From Bordetella parapertussis (GTDB lineage: Bacteria; Pseudomonadota; Gammaproteobacteria; Burkholderiales; Burkholderiaceae_C): a stretch of DNA of 43,823 nt. Numbering within the stretch: position 1 is the first letter of the stretch; every line of letters starts with the position of its first letter. The notes under the pieces were generated by a model that saw only the letters and a program-made list of their open reading frames with translations, made no database searches and was not told the origin of the DNA. Of the stretch, positions 31,524 through 40,836 are shown piece by piece. Both the position numbers and the translations under genes were made by a program. The stretch lies in NCBI GenBank assembly GCA_945878355.1, contig CAMCTC010000036.1, positions 1-43,823 of the forward strand, written 5' to 3'.

Positions 31524-34304
31524 ATGCATCGACCAGGCCGGCTTGGCGCCGTCGCAGCAGCGGCCATCGCCGCTTTATTGACCGCTTGCGGCGGCAGAAC
31601 GCAAGAGCAGTCGCTGCAAGCGGCACGCCAGCAGATCGACAAGCGCGAGTTCAACGCCGCCACCATCGAGTTGAAAAGCGTGCTGCAGCAAAGCCCGTCG
31701 TCGGGCGAAGCCCGCTACCTGCTGGGCAAGACGCTGTTCGAAAGCGGCGACGCGGCGGCAGCGGAAGTCGAGTTCCGAAAGGCCATTGAATCGACTTACC
31801 GCAGCGACGCGCTGGTGGCGGCCTTGGCCAAAGCAATGCTGGCTCGTGGCAAGCACGCCAAACTGATCGAGGAGTTTGGCAACACCAAGACCACCGATCC
31901 CGCCGCATCAGCCGACCTGCACACCAGCTTGGCCGAGGCTTATCTTCGGACCGGTGGACGCGAACGCGCCGAGACATTGCTGGCCGAGGTGCTACAGGCT
32001 CAACCTGATTTTGCGGCGGCACGCTTGCTGCGGGCCCGCATCGTCGCCAGCCAAGGCGAGAGCGGGGTCGACGCTGCACTGCAGGAACTCAAGGCCGGCG
32101 GGCCGGCCTTGGCCCGCAGCGCCGATGCGGCCTACCTGGAAGGCAAGCTGCTGCTCGATGGCAAGCGCGACGTCGACGCTGCAACCAAGGCCTTCGAACA
32201 GGCACTCGTGTTGCGGCCAGACTACCTGCCCGCACACGAGGCCTTGATCGCGCTGCAGCTGTACCGCCGCGACACCGCAGCCGCCACACGCCAGGCTGCC
32301 GCGATGAAGCTGGCAGCGCCGCAGAGCGCGCAGGCACGCTTGTTTGAACTGCAGATGGCCTACCTGAACGGTCAATACCCTCAGGCGCGTGAACTTGCAC
32401 AGCAGTTGCTGCGATTCATGCCCGACAACCTTCGGCTCCTGTACATCGCCGGCGCAGTGGAGTTCGAGCTGAACGCGCTGGTGCAAGCCGAAACCCACCT
32501 GAACAAGGCCGTGACGCTGGCACCGAAGTTCATGCCGCCGCGCAAGATGCTGGCACGCACCTACCTGCGGTCAGGCCAGCCCGCCAAAGCCTTGAGCGTG
32601 CTGGCGCCCATGCTCGATGCACAGGCCCCCGCCGCCGACACGCTGGTGCTGGCGGCCGAGGCCCACTTGCAAAGCGGCGACACAAAAGCTTCTGAAGCCT
32701 TTTTCAAACGCGCCGACCAGGCCAAACCGAACGACACTCAGATACGCACCGCACTCGCACTCAACGAGCTGAGCAAAGGCCATGATGACGCCGCTTTCGG
32801 CGAACTGCGATCTCTTGCCAGCACCAGCACAGGATCGGTCACCGATCTCGCGCTCATCAGCGCGCACACCCAGCGCGGCCAATGGGACCAGGCGCTCGAA
32901 GCCATCGCGGTGCTGGAGAAAAAACAGCCTGACAAACCACTGCCGCCACACCTGCGGGGGCGGGTCCTGCTGCTGCGCCAGGACTTGGCGGGCGCCAAGA
33001 AGAGCTTCGACCTGGCATTGACCAAGGACGCGGTGTACTTCCCGTCCATCGCCAGCCTGGCCAGCATCGACCTGCTCGAGCGCAAGCCAGAACTTGCGCA
33101 AAAGCGGCTCGAAGCGGTGATCACGGTGCAACCAAGGAACGTACAGGCCTTGCTCGCGCTGGCCGAGCTGAAGGCCAAGACCAGCGGCAGCAAACCGGCG
33201 GAGGTCACAGCCTTGATCGATCAAGCCATCAAGGCCAGCCCGGGCGAGACCGGCCCAAGGGCCGCGCTGGTGAACTACCTGCTGGCCAGCGGCCAGGCCA
33301 AGCCAGGGCTTGACGCCGCACAGGCCGGGCTCGCGGCCTCGCCCAACTCACCTGACATGCTGCTGCTGCTGGGCAACGCACAGCTGGCCTCGGGTGAGCC
33401 CAACCAGGCCATCACCAGCTACAACAAGCTGGTCAAGATGCAGCCAAATGCAGCTCAACCTCATCTGGGCTTGGCGGCAGCCTACAAGGCAGCGAAAAAC
33501 ACCGAATCGGCCATCAGCAGCCTGCAACAGGCGCTCGCGATCACGCCAGACCTGCTGCCCGCACAGCGTGAACTCATCACGATGGAGCTGATCGCCAAGC
33601 GCCCGGAACGGGCGATCGAAGTGGCCAGAACTGTTCAGAAGCAACGCCCTCAAGATGCGGTGGGATTCATGCTGGCGGGCGATGTCGAGGCCCAGCGCAA
33701 GAATTGGGACGCGGCAGCGCTCGCGTTTCGCTTGGGTCTGGACAAGAAAGACCTGCGCGAACTGCCGTCACGGCTGCACTACGCGCTGCTGGCTGGCAAC
33801 AAGGCGGCAGATGCAAACCGCTTCGAACAAGACTGGCTCAAGAAACACCCCAGCGATGCTGGCTTTCTGTTCTACCTGGGTGATCTTTCATTGTCAGCAA
33901 GGGATTGGGTGAGCGCTGAAAAGCGCTACCGGCAGGTGCTTGCCATCGATGCCGACAACGCCGCAGCCACCAACAACGTGGCCTGGCTGATGGCGCTGAG
34001 CAAGACACCTGGCGCCGTGGCAATGGGCGAACGCGCGGTCGCATTGGCGCCCAACAGCGCGCCCGCATTCGACACATTGGCCAGCACCTTGGCGGCCGAC
34101 AAGCAGTGGGCCAGAGCGCTCGAGGCAGCGAACAAGGCCTTGTCTCTGGCGTCCGACACGGCGCCGTACCGGCTTCAACTGGCCAAGGTCTTGCTCGACT
34201 CGGGCGACAAGGCCAAGGCCAAGACCGAACTCGACCGGCTGACCCAGTTGGGCAACAAATTCAACCGTCAGTCTGAAGTCACTGCGCTGCTGGGCCGGCT
34301 TTGA
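31524..34304 (+). CDS. prsT: PEP-CTERM/XrtA-system TPR-repeat lipoprotein PrsT
   Basis: The 926-residue lipoprotein has lipobox LLTAC (Cys22) and then an almost unbroken chain of tetratricopeptide repeats to the C-terminus. Recognisable repeat units include ARYLLGKTLFESGDAAAAEV, LRLLYIAGAVEFELNALVQA and PHLGLAAAYKAAKNTESAIS. Such length and repeat content define PrsT of the exosortase A system, proposed to help assemble or route PEP-CTERM proteins and polysaccharide at the envelope. The start at ATG 31524 has AGGGAG seven bases upstream; an in-frame upstream start (31461) would spoil the signal peptide. It converges on prsR with ten bases between stops. Confidence 0.95.
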   Translation: MHRPGRLGAVAAAAIAALLTACGGRTQEQSLQAARQQIDKREFNAATIELKSVLQQSPSSGEARYLLGKTLFESGDAAAAEVEFRKAIESTYRSDALVAALAKAMLARGKHAKLIEEFGNTKTTDPAASADLHTSLAEAYLRTGGRERAETLLAEVLQAQPDFAAARLLRARIVASQGESGVDAALQELKAGGPALARSADAAYLEGKLLLDGKRDVDAATKAFEQALVLRPDYLPAHEALIALQLYRRDTAAATRQAAAMKLAAPQSAQARLFELQMAYLNGQYPQARELAQQLLRFMPDNLRLLYIAGAVEFELNALVQAETHLNKAVTLAPKFMPPRKMLARTYLRSGQPAKALSVLAPMLDAQAPAADTLVLAAEAHLQSGDTKASEAFFKRADQAKPNDTQIRTALALNELSKGHDDAAFGELRSLASTSTGSVTDLALISAHTQRGQWDQALEAIAVLEKKQPDKPLPPHLRGRVLLLRQDLAGAKKSFDLALTKDAVYFPSIASLASIDLLERKPELAQKRLEAVITVQPRNVQALLALAELKAKTSGSKPAEVTALIDQAIKASPGETGPRAALVNYLLASGQAKPGLDAAQAGLAASPNSPDMLLLLGNAQLASGEPNQAITSYNKLVKMQPNAAQPHLGLAAAYKAAKNTESAISSLQQALAITPDLLPAQRELITMELIAKRPERAIEVARTVQKQRPQDAVGFMLAGDVEAQRKNWDAAALAFRLGLDKKDLRELPSRLHYALLAGNKAADANRFEQDWLKKHPSDAGFLFYLGDLSLSARDWVSAEKRYRQVLAIDADNAAATNNVAWLMALSKTPGAVAMGERAVALAPNSAPAFDTLASTLAADKQWARALEAANKALSLASDTAPYRLQLAKVLLDSGDKAKAKTELDRLTQLGNKFNRQSEVTALLGRL

Positions 34305-34314
34305 TCGCTTGAAC

Positions 34315-35691
34315 TCACATCTCAACGCGCTGCCGGATCGCCAGTCGCTTGAGCAGGTCGTAGAGCGTCGGCCGGCTGACGCCCAGCAGTTCGGCGGCAC
34401 GCACCATGTTGTCGTTCGCCCGTGCGAGCGCAGCGATCACCGCCCGCCGCTCGGCGGTCTCGCGCACGGCCCGAAGGTCGAGTTCTGCTTCACTGCCAAT
34501 CAGTGAGGGGCCCTCAGTGCCCAATCCCAGATCAGCGCAGCCAACGCGTCCGCCTTCGGCCATGATCGAGGCGCGCTTGACCTTGTTGAGCAACTCCCTG
34601 ACGTTGCCGGGCCAGCGGTGGCGCGCGATGGCAAGCAGCGCTTCCTCGCCGAAGGCCATCGCCGAGCGGCGTGACTCCTGTGCAAAGCGACGCAAAAAGG
34701 CCTGCGCCAGCAACACAGCGTCGCCCTGACGGTCCCTGAGCGCCGGGATCTCAACCACGATCTCGGCCAGGCGGTAATAGAGATCCTCGCGAAACCGCCC
34801 GGCCTCGATTTGCGCCAGCAGGTTCTGGTGCGTCGCGCAGACCACCCGAACATCGACCGCGATCTCCTGCCTGCCGCCGATGCGCTCGATCTTGCGCTCT
34901 TGCAGGAATCGCAGCAGCTTGGCCTGCAAAGGCTGCGGCAAGTCGCCGATCTCGTCGAGCATCAGCGTGCCGCCGTGGGCAGTCTCGATCTTGCCCACGG
35001 TGGTCTTGGTCGCGCCGGTGAATGAGCCTTTTTCATGGCCAAAGAGCTCGCTCTCGAGCAAGGCCTCGGGAATCGCCGCGCAGTTGATCGCGATGAATCT
35101 GCCGCTTCGTTTGGACGCTTGGTGCAAGCCCTGCGCAAACACTTCCTTGCCGGTGCCACTCTCACCCAGCAACATCACGGTCGCGTCGCTGCTGGCCACG
35201 CGCTCGATCATCCGACACAGGCGCAGCATCTCGGGGTCGCGGGTCAGCAAGCCGGTCAGCGCATCGGGTTGGTGCAGGGTCTGCAGGCGCCGGTTCTCGG
35301 CCTGCAACTCGAACAGCCTGAAAGCCCGGTCTATCGTCAGCCCGAGCAGCTCGGGCTCGAAGGGCTTGGCAAAGAAATCGTAAGCGCCGAGCGCAACAGC
35401 TCGCAGCGCGTTGGCCTGGTCGTTCTGCCCGGTCAGCACGATCACCTTGGTGTTGGGGTCGATCTGCAGCAGTTGCTCGAGCAGCCTGAAGCCCTCGATG
35501 ACCGAATCGGGGTCTGGCGGCAATCCCAGGTCCATCGTCACCACCGCAGGCTGGTGGCGACGCGCCTGCACCAGCGCCGACTCGCGGTCGCAGGCCGTGA
35601 CGGTCTCGAAACGGTCGAGCGACCATTTGATCTGTTTTTGCAGCGCGAGGTCGTCCTCGACGATCAGCAGCGGTGCCTGTGCAACACTCAT
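34315..35691 (-). CDS. prsR: Sigma-54-dependent response regulator PrsR
   Basis: The 458-residue protein has a receiver domain (phospho-acceptor Asp54 in VVTMDLGLPP, Lys109 in FAKPFEP), a central AAA+ domain with Walker A GESGTGKE (176-183), sigma-54 contact loop GSFTGA (222-227) and Walker B GGTLMLDEIGDL, and a Fis-type helix-turn-helix at the C-terminus (NMVRAAELLGVSRPTLYDLL). The contact loop differs from the usual GAFTGA by Ala to Ser. It should activate sigma-54 promoters such as the one upstream of the PEP-CTERM gene. Its ATG overlaps the prsK stop (ATGA), so kinase and regulator are made together. Confidence 0.96.
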   Translation of the reverse strand: MSVAQAPLLIVEDDLALQKQIKWSLDRFETVTACDRESALVQARRHQPAVVTMDLGLPPDPDSVIEGFRLLEQLLQIDPNTKVIVLTGQNDQANALRAVALGAYDFFAKPFEPELLGLTIDRAFRLFELQAENRRLQTLHQPDALTGLLTRDPEMLRLCRMIERVASSDATVMLLGESGTGKEVFAQGLHQASKRSGRFIAINCAAIPEALLESELFGHEKGSFTGATKTTVGKIETAHGGTLMLDEIGDLPQPLQAKLLRFLQERKIERIGGRQEIAVDVRVVCATHQNLLAQIEAGRFREDLYYRLAEIVVEIPALRDRQGDAVLLAQAFLRRFAQESRRSAMAFGEEALLAIARHRWPGNVRELLNKVKRASIMAEGGRVGCADLGLGTEGPSLIGSEAELDLRAVRETAERRAVIAALARANDNMVRAAELLGVSRPTLYDLLKRLAIRQRVEM

Positions 35692-37739
35692 GCTGCCGTC
35701 CTCAGGTCGGAGCCGGTTCGCAAATCGAACAATGGCAGCAACAGCGTCACCACCGAGCCCTGGCCCAGTTCACTTTTCACCTCGATGCTCCCGCCGAGTT
35801 CCTTGACGTATTGAAAGCTCTCGTAAGAGCCAATGCCCATGCCGCTGCGCTTGGTCGAGTTGAAGGGGCGGAACAAGCGTGACTGTATGAACTCAGGGCT
35901 CATGCCTGCACCGCTGTCACCGACAACCACCATCGCCCGACCGACCGATTGAGCCAGCCGTACCGACACGGTACCCGAGGCTGGCGTGGCGTCGAGTGCA
36001 TTCTGCACAACATGGCCGATCACACGCTCTAGCCTTTGGGCATGGCCGCGGGTGGCAACGCGCTCCGTGATGTCGAGCTCGAATTGCCTTCCATGCAGTC
36101 TTGTGGCTTGGTGGATTCGCTGCAGGATAGGCGCGAGCTCCACGCCCGCTGCGGCGCCCGCAGGCCGCTCGCCTTCGCGCAGTTGCAGCATCATCTGACG
36201 CAGCTTGTCGAGCGAGCTCTCGACCGTCTCGAGCATGTCTTGCTGGAACTGCGCGTTGCCGCGGTGGCGCTCGGCGTTCTTGAGCATCAGCGAGAGTTGG
36301 GTGATGATGTTCTTGAGGTCGTGCACCACAAAAGCCGACATGCGGTTGAAGGCGTCGAACTTGCGTGCTTCGAGCAAGGCTTCGGTGGCGTGCATCTGCG
36401 CCAAAAAACCGGCGGCCTGGCGTGCGGCAGTCTTGAGAAGGTCGCGCACTTCCCAGTTCAAACTGAGCTCAGTGCGCGGCCTGGCCAACAAGACAAAGCC
36501 GATCATCCCGTCGGCCACCAGCAGCGGCACCACCAACCAGGCCGAGGGCAAGTCCGTCAACCAATCCGGCCACGCAAAACCAGCGTCGACCGACTGCGGT
36601 TGGGTTGGGTCGAGTTCTATGATCCATTCGTCATCGCACATCTGGCGACAGAACGCTGAATCGATCGGTTCGCCGATGGTGAGCTGGGGCATGTTCCATC
36701 GCGCTGACTGAACATAACATTCCTCTGAAATGTCCTTTAACCACAGCGCACCGGCCGGGCATTCCACCAAGTCAGCCAGTGCGCGAACCACCAGGCCACC
36801 CACCTCCTGCGGCGCACTGCGGGTGGACAGCACCTCGGTGAAGCGCAACCACTCTTGCCTGTAGTCGTAGCGGTAGCGAAAGAGATGTTTTCCCAGAAGC
36901 ACCCTCAACCGCGCTCGCAAAGCACCCGACAGCATCAACGCCATCAGCAGCAATCCTGCGATGAACAGCGAGGCCACCTGCAAAGCACCCCCCCAGCTGC
37001 CACCGAAAAACCGAATGTAGTAACCCACAACCGACATGAACAACATGTAGACGCCAATCAGCAGCAGAGACGCAGAGTAGAAGACCGCCGTGCGCGACAC
37101 CTGAATCCGCGCCAGCCAGCTGGCATCGCGGCTCGACGCCAGCAGCAGCAAAGGCAACACCGCTGCATGCACCAATCCCCGGGCGCCCAAGGCGTCATGG
37201 TCGAAGCCACCGAACATCAAGGCCTGCGAAAACAGGTACAGGTCGAAGCCGAACAGACAGCCCAGCCCAAGGCACAAGGGCTTGGCACCCCAGCGTGAGG
37301 GCTCGAGTTGGTTGCGAAAGACCTGCTCGACCAGCAGCAGGCCCAGCACCGCCCAGGCCAGCTGGCTGGCCACCAGCAGGCCCTGCAGCGGACTCGCCCG
37401 CTCGGGCCAAAAACCCAGGCCGAGGTTGGCGCTCAGGCTGGTCAGCGCCAGGCCAATGCACAGCGCCACCAGCCCTCGTCCCGGCGCCAGCCAGCCCGCC
37501 CCCGGTCGCAACAGCGCCAGCATGAACGCAGCCCAGGCGATGTAACGCAGTTGGTCTAGCAGCAGCGCGAGATGCCAGGGCAAGCGCTTGGTCGATCCCA
37601 GGTCGAGCGCCGCAGCCGCGGCCCAACCCAGCGTCGCGAGCAAGGCCAGCAGGTACAGCTTGGCGCGCGGTTCGGCCGGCCGCCTCAGCAAACCGGTTTG
37701 GAGCAAATGCGCTGCATGGCCGCCATAGACCATGGCCAC
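35688..37739 (-). CDS. prsK: PEP-CTERM-system histidine kinase PrsK
   Basis: The product of at least 683 residues has about eight N-terminal membrane helices (to about 290), a GAF-like domain (about 310-450), a phospho-acceptor segment VVHDLKNIITQLSLMLKN (His about 473) and a HATPase domain with VIGHVVQNALDATP and VVGDSGAGMSPEF. The HDLKN form rather than HELRT is characteristic of PrsK. Start: GTG 37739 is the first usual start but has no Shine-Dalgarno. The frame stays open upstream through a hydrophobic LPLAGFTLVAMV stretch that overlaps the sugar transferase gene, so the true start may lie earlier at a rarer codon. It should sense an envelope signal and phosphorylate PrsR. Confidence 0.93.
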   Translation of the reverse strand: MAMVYGGHAAHLLQTGLLRRPAEPRAKLYLLALLATLGWAAAAALDLGSTKRLPWHLALLLDQLRYIAWAAFMLALLRPGAGWLAPGRGLVALCIGLALTSLSANLGLGFWPERASPLQGLLVASQLAWAVLGLLLVEQVFRNQLEPSRWGAKPLCLGLGCLFGFDLYLFSQALMFGGFDHDALGARGLVHAAVLPLLLLASSRDASWLARIQVSRTAVFYSASLLLIGVYMLFMSVVGYYIRFFGGSWGGALQVASLFIAGLLLMALMLSGALRARLRVLLGKHLFRYRYDYRQEWLRFTEVLSTRSAPQEVGGLVVRALADLVECPAGALWLKDISEECYVQSARWNMPQLTIGEPIDSAFCRQMCDDEWIIELDPTQPQSVDAGFAWPDWLTDLPSAWLVVPLLVADGMIGFVLLARPRTELSLNWEVRDLLKTAARQAAGFLAQMHATEALLEARKFDAFNRMSAFVVHDLKNIITQLSLMLKNAERHRGNAQFQQDMLETVESSLDKLRQMMLQLREGERPAGAAAGVELAPILQRIHQATRLHGRQFELDITERVATRGHAQRLERVIGHVVQNALDATPASGTVSVRLAQSVGRAMVVVGDSGAGMSPEFIQSRLFRPFNSTKRSGMGIGSYESFQYVKELGGSIEVKSELGQGSVVTLLLPLFDLRTGSDLRTAA

Positions 37740-37786
37740 CAGCGTGAAGCCGGCCAGCGGCAGGCTCAGTGCACTCCGCGCGGCGC

Positions 37787-39169
37787 TCAGCGCGCGCCCT
37801 TGCCGGTCAAGACCACACCGACAGTCTGGAACAGGATCAGCACGTCGAGCAGCAGGCTGTGGTTCTTCACGTAATACAGGTCGTACTGCAGCTTCTCCTG
37901 CGAGTCCTCGACCGTTGATCCGTACTGGTAACGGACCTGGGCCCAGCCGGTGACACCGGGCTTGATGCTGTGTCGCACGGCGTAATAGGGAATTTCAACG
38001 ACCAGCTGTTCAACGAAGAACGGTCTTTCAGGCCGCGGACCGACCAGGCTCATGCTGCCGGCCAACACGTTGAAGAGCTGGGGCAACTCGTCGATGCGGA
38101 GCCGGCGGATCAGCTGACCAACCCGCGTGACACGGTCGTCCTGGGCAGCAGCCCAGCGCGGCTTGCCGTCTTTCTCGGCGTCGGTTCGCATGCTGCGAAA
38201 CTTGGTGACCTGGAAAACCTTGTTGTGGGCGCCTACCCGCTGCTGGCGGTAGAACACCGGGCCTGCGCTGTCGAGCTTGATCGCGATCGCCGCAACAAGC
38301 ATCAGCGGCGAAGCCAGCACGATCAGCAAAGACGAGCACAGCAGGTCGAATATCCGCTTGACGATGCTGCGCAACCAGCCTTGGCTGAAACCGTCGCCGA
38401 AGATCAACCAACCGGCATTGACGAAGTCAATCCGGATCTGGCCCAGCGTGCGTTCGAAGTAGGTGCTGATGTCGAGCACGCGGATGCCTGCAAGCTTGCA
38501 GTCGAGCAACTCGCGCAAGGGCATGCTGCCGCCGCGGCGCTCGGCCAACGCGACGACGATCTCGTCTGCACCCAGTCCCCTCGCGGTCCGGGTCAGTGAC
38601 AAACCGGTCGACAGGCGCTCGGCCAGCGGCACCGCGGCCTGGCCTTCGTTCGGGCCAGGAAAATAGCCGACGATATTGCTCGAGGGGTCGAACGCCCGCA
38701 AGCTGCTGCCCACCAGTTGGGCCGCCGAACCGGCGCCAAACACCAGCACCCGCGTGCCGACCCGCGACCGGGTGGCCCAGTAGCCGAGCGCGACCCGACG
38801 CAGGATCAACGCGATGATGACCACCGTGGACGACAGGCGGACGGCTTCGAGGTTGGCATAGCCGGCCGGCAACAAGCCCAGGATCTGGTGCGCGAGCATG
38901 GCGCTCAGCGCGACGGCCAGCACGGCGCGCCATGCCGACGCCACCACCGACCAGTCCATCGATCGACGGTAAAGGCCAGAAGCGCTGTTGATCACCAACA
39001 AGCCGGCCGCCAGACTCATCACCGGCCCGCTGGCCAGCGGCAGCGCTTGCCACAAGCTGTCTGCCTGGACCAGCACGATGGCCAACAGGGCCAGCAACGA
39101 CAACCCGAAATCTAACCCGATTCGGCCCAGCGTCCAGGCGTGGAAATAGTGGTCGAACAGCTTGATCAT
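37787..39169 (-). CDS. XrtA-system initiating sugar transferase (TIGR03013-like)
   Basis: This polyprenyl-phosphate sugar-1-phosphate transferase starts the polysaccharide repeat on the lipid carrier. The 460-residue product has about four N-terminal membrane helices, a nucleotide-binding-like middle (VLVFGAGSAAQLVGSSLRAF), one further hydrophobic segment (LLCSSLLIVLASPLMLVAAI) and the bacterial sugar transferase domain: FYRQQRVGAHNKVFQVTKFRS, RRLRIDELPQLFNVLAG, SLVGPRPERPFFVEQL and KPGVTGWAQVRYQYG. I place the start at ATG 39169 (MIKLFDHYFHAW), with a GGGGGG ribosome site upstream, not 39247. It is followed by prsK and prsR, the standard XrtA order. Confidence 0.94.
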   Translation of the reverse strand: MIKLFDHYFHAWTLGRIGLDFGLSLLALLAIVLVQADSLWQALPLASGPVMSLAAGLLVINSASGLYRRSMDWSVVASAWRAVLAVALSAMLAHQILGLLPAGYANLEAVRLSSTVVIIALILRRVALGYWATRSRVGTRVLVFGAGSAAQLVGSSLRAFDPSSNIVGYFPGPNEGQAAVPLAERLSTGLSLTRTARGLGADEIVVALAERRGGSMPLRELLDCKLAGIRVLDISTYFERTLGQIRIDFVNAGWLIFGDGFSQGWLRSIVKRIFDLLCSSLLIVLASPLMLVAAIAIKLDSAGPVFYRQQRVGAHNKVFQVTKFRSMRTDAEKDGKPRWAAAQDDRVTRVGQLIRRLRIDELPQLFNVLAGSMSLVGPRPERPFFVEQLVVEIPYYAVRHSIKPGVTGWAQVRYQYGSTVEDSQEKLQYDLYYVKNHSLLLDVLILFQTVGVVLTGKGAR

Positions 39170-39304
39170 CGCGAACCCCCCGGGGCCAGCTGTCCGGGCG
39201 ACAGCGCCTGGCATCCCTGACATGCGATTGGCGCAGGCGCAGGGCATCGCCGCAAGCCGGTGCTGCGGGGACCGCTGCGACCGATGTCACGCGGGCCTGC
39301 GTTT

Positions 39305-40639
39305 TCAGGCGGCCTGCGCCGTCAGGCTAGTCCAGCGATCGGGCTCGGGCAACACCAGGTCAGCACGGGTGCGGCCGTTCTGCAGCGCCTGGACGCAGCG
39401 CCGCCAAGCCGGGTCGGGGTCGGGCACCTCGAAGCCGTAACAGACCGCGCCCGAGACCTCCTGGCGGCGCACCGCCCTGGCCTGCACGCAGGCGGATTCA
39501 TTAACACCCAAGTCGATCTCGACACGGCCCCAGGTGCCCTCGGGCAGCAGCATCGCGCATTCGGCCTGAAACCCGTGCAGCGACATCTCGATCACCTGCA
39601 AGGGATAGCGCAGTCCGCTGCCGTAGGACGACACGACCAGCCGCGCCGGGCAACGGATCGAGAAACGCTGATGCCGGCGCAGCGCCAGCCCGATGCGCGC
39701 ACCTGGCGCGGGCAAGGGCAGGACGGCGTCATAGGCCTGGTGGTCGTAGATCGATCGCAACAGCAAGCGCTGGCGGTCGTCGAGCGTGGCGAAGACATCG
39801 CTTCGCTGGTTGAAGAAGTGGTCCATCATCGCCGGCGTCAGCACCGGGTCGTTGGTGGTGAAAAATCGCCGCTGTGGGGTCTGGATATTGGGCAGGCGGT
39901 GCTGCTTGAAATAGCGCCACAGGTTCTTGCGCTCGCGCTTGTGGCCGTAGACACGCTTGAACACCGTGGCGGCCTCGACCAGGTCTAGGCTGGCACCGAC
40001 TGCCGGTGCGCCATTGGCGAAATCATAATTGTCAACAGCAGCGGCCTGCAAGCGCTCGAAGAACAACAGCGATTCGTACATCTCGATCTTGTTCGGGTTG
40101 ACGGCAATCACGATGTGCCGGGTGTCGAAGTATTCGAGACAGTACTCGTTCATGAACTTCATCAACGGAAACAGGATCTTGCCGCCCGTCTTGCGAAAAG
40201 CTGGCGCGACCGCCAACGCCGATATCTCGGCAATCTTGCCCGGGCGCGAGCGCAGGCCCGCCAGGTTGAAGACCGACTGCAGCGGGAAGCCGAACACACC
40301 TTCGCGGATCATCGAGATCGTGCCCACCACCTGGCCGTCCCATTTGGCGCACAGCGTGGTCGTCGTCGGGAGTGCGTGGTAGATCGTCACGCGCAGGCCC
40401 GAGGGCTGCGGCGCCATGAAGCCGGCGCCGACATAGGCGTCGTGCAGCAGCCGGAAACAAGCCTCCAGCTCGTCCTGGGTGTCGGCAATCTTGAGCGTCA
40501 AGCGGGGGTCGGGTTGCGGGTCGCAGTCGACCATCGCGCGGTAAGCGGCAAAACGAAGCGCGCGGGGCAACAGCGCCAAAGCCGCACGGACGGCCTGGTG
40601 GCCGAGCTTGCGGGCCACAGAGCCCAGGGATTTTTTCAT
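39305..40639 (-). CDS. PEP-CTERM/exosortase-associated acyltransferase fused to a PilZ domain
   Basis: The 444-residue protein has two parts. Residues about 50-265 resemble the FeeM/N-acyl amino acid synthase-like GNAT fold associated with exosortase loci (EACFRLLHDAYVGAGFM, VGTISMIREGVFGFPL, EISALAVAPAFRKTGGKILF, FDTRHIVIAVNPNKIEMYES). Residues about 315-425 look like a PilZ domain: RRHQR (321-325) supplies the RxxxR motif and EMSLHG (351-356) stands for the D/N-x-S-x-x-G motif, with Glu at the first position. PilZ domains usually bind cyclic di-GMP. No membrane helix is present. The ATG at 40639 has no clear ribosome site. It precedes the sugar transferase by 135 bases on the same strand. 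Acyl donor and acceptor are unknown. Confidence 0.82.
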   Translation of the reverse strand: MKKSLGSVARKLGHQAVRAALALLPRALRFAAYRAMVDCDPQPDPRLTLKIADTQDELEACFRLLHDAYVGAGFMAPQPSGLRVTIYHALPTTTTLCAKWDGQVVGTISMIREGVFGFPLQSVFNLAGLRSRPGKIAEISALAVAPAFRKTGGKILFPLMKFMNEYCLEYFDTRHIVIAVNPNKIEMYESLLFFERLQAAAVDNYDFANGAPAVGASLDLVEAATVFKRVYGHKRERKNLWRYFKQHRLPNIQTPQRRFFTTNDPVLTPAMMDHFFNQRSDVFATLDDRQRLLLRSIYDHQAYDAVLPLPAPGARIGLALRRHQRFSIRCPARLVVSSYGSGLRYPLQVIEMSLHGFQAECAMLLPEGTWGRVEIDLGVNESACVQARAVRRQEVSGAVCYGFEVPDPDPAWRRCVQALQNGRTRADLVLPEPDRWTSLTAQAA

Positions 40640-40791
40640 TGGCAGCAGCAGGTCGGATCTTGGGACTGGGCGCCAAGAAAAACTTCACGCCCTGCGACCA
40701 AGATCGGCAGGTCGCCGACCAAATGAAGTGTTTTTTGAGACCGGTCTGAGGCCGCGCTGGCCGACACCGGACCAAACCCCTGTCGCCACCC

Positions 40792-40820
40792 GACCCCCTG
40801 CGCCCAACGGCGAGGGGGTC
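40792..40820 (-). terminator. Hairpin after the amidase gene
   Basis: GACCCCCT (40792-40799) pairs perfectly with AGGGGGTC (40813-40820) around a 13-base loop, 16 bases after the amidase stop. There is no U-run, so termination strength is uncertain. Confidence 0.45.
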
Positions 40821-40836
40821 AGGACGGCTCAAGCGC

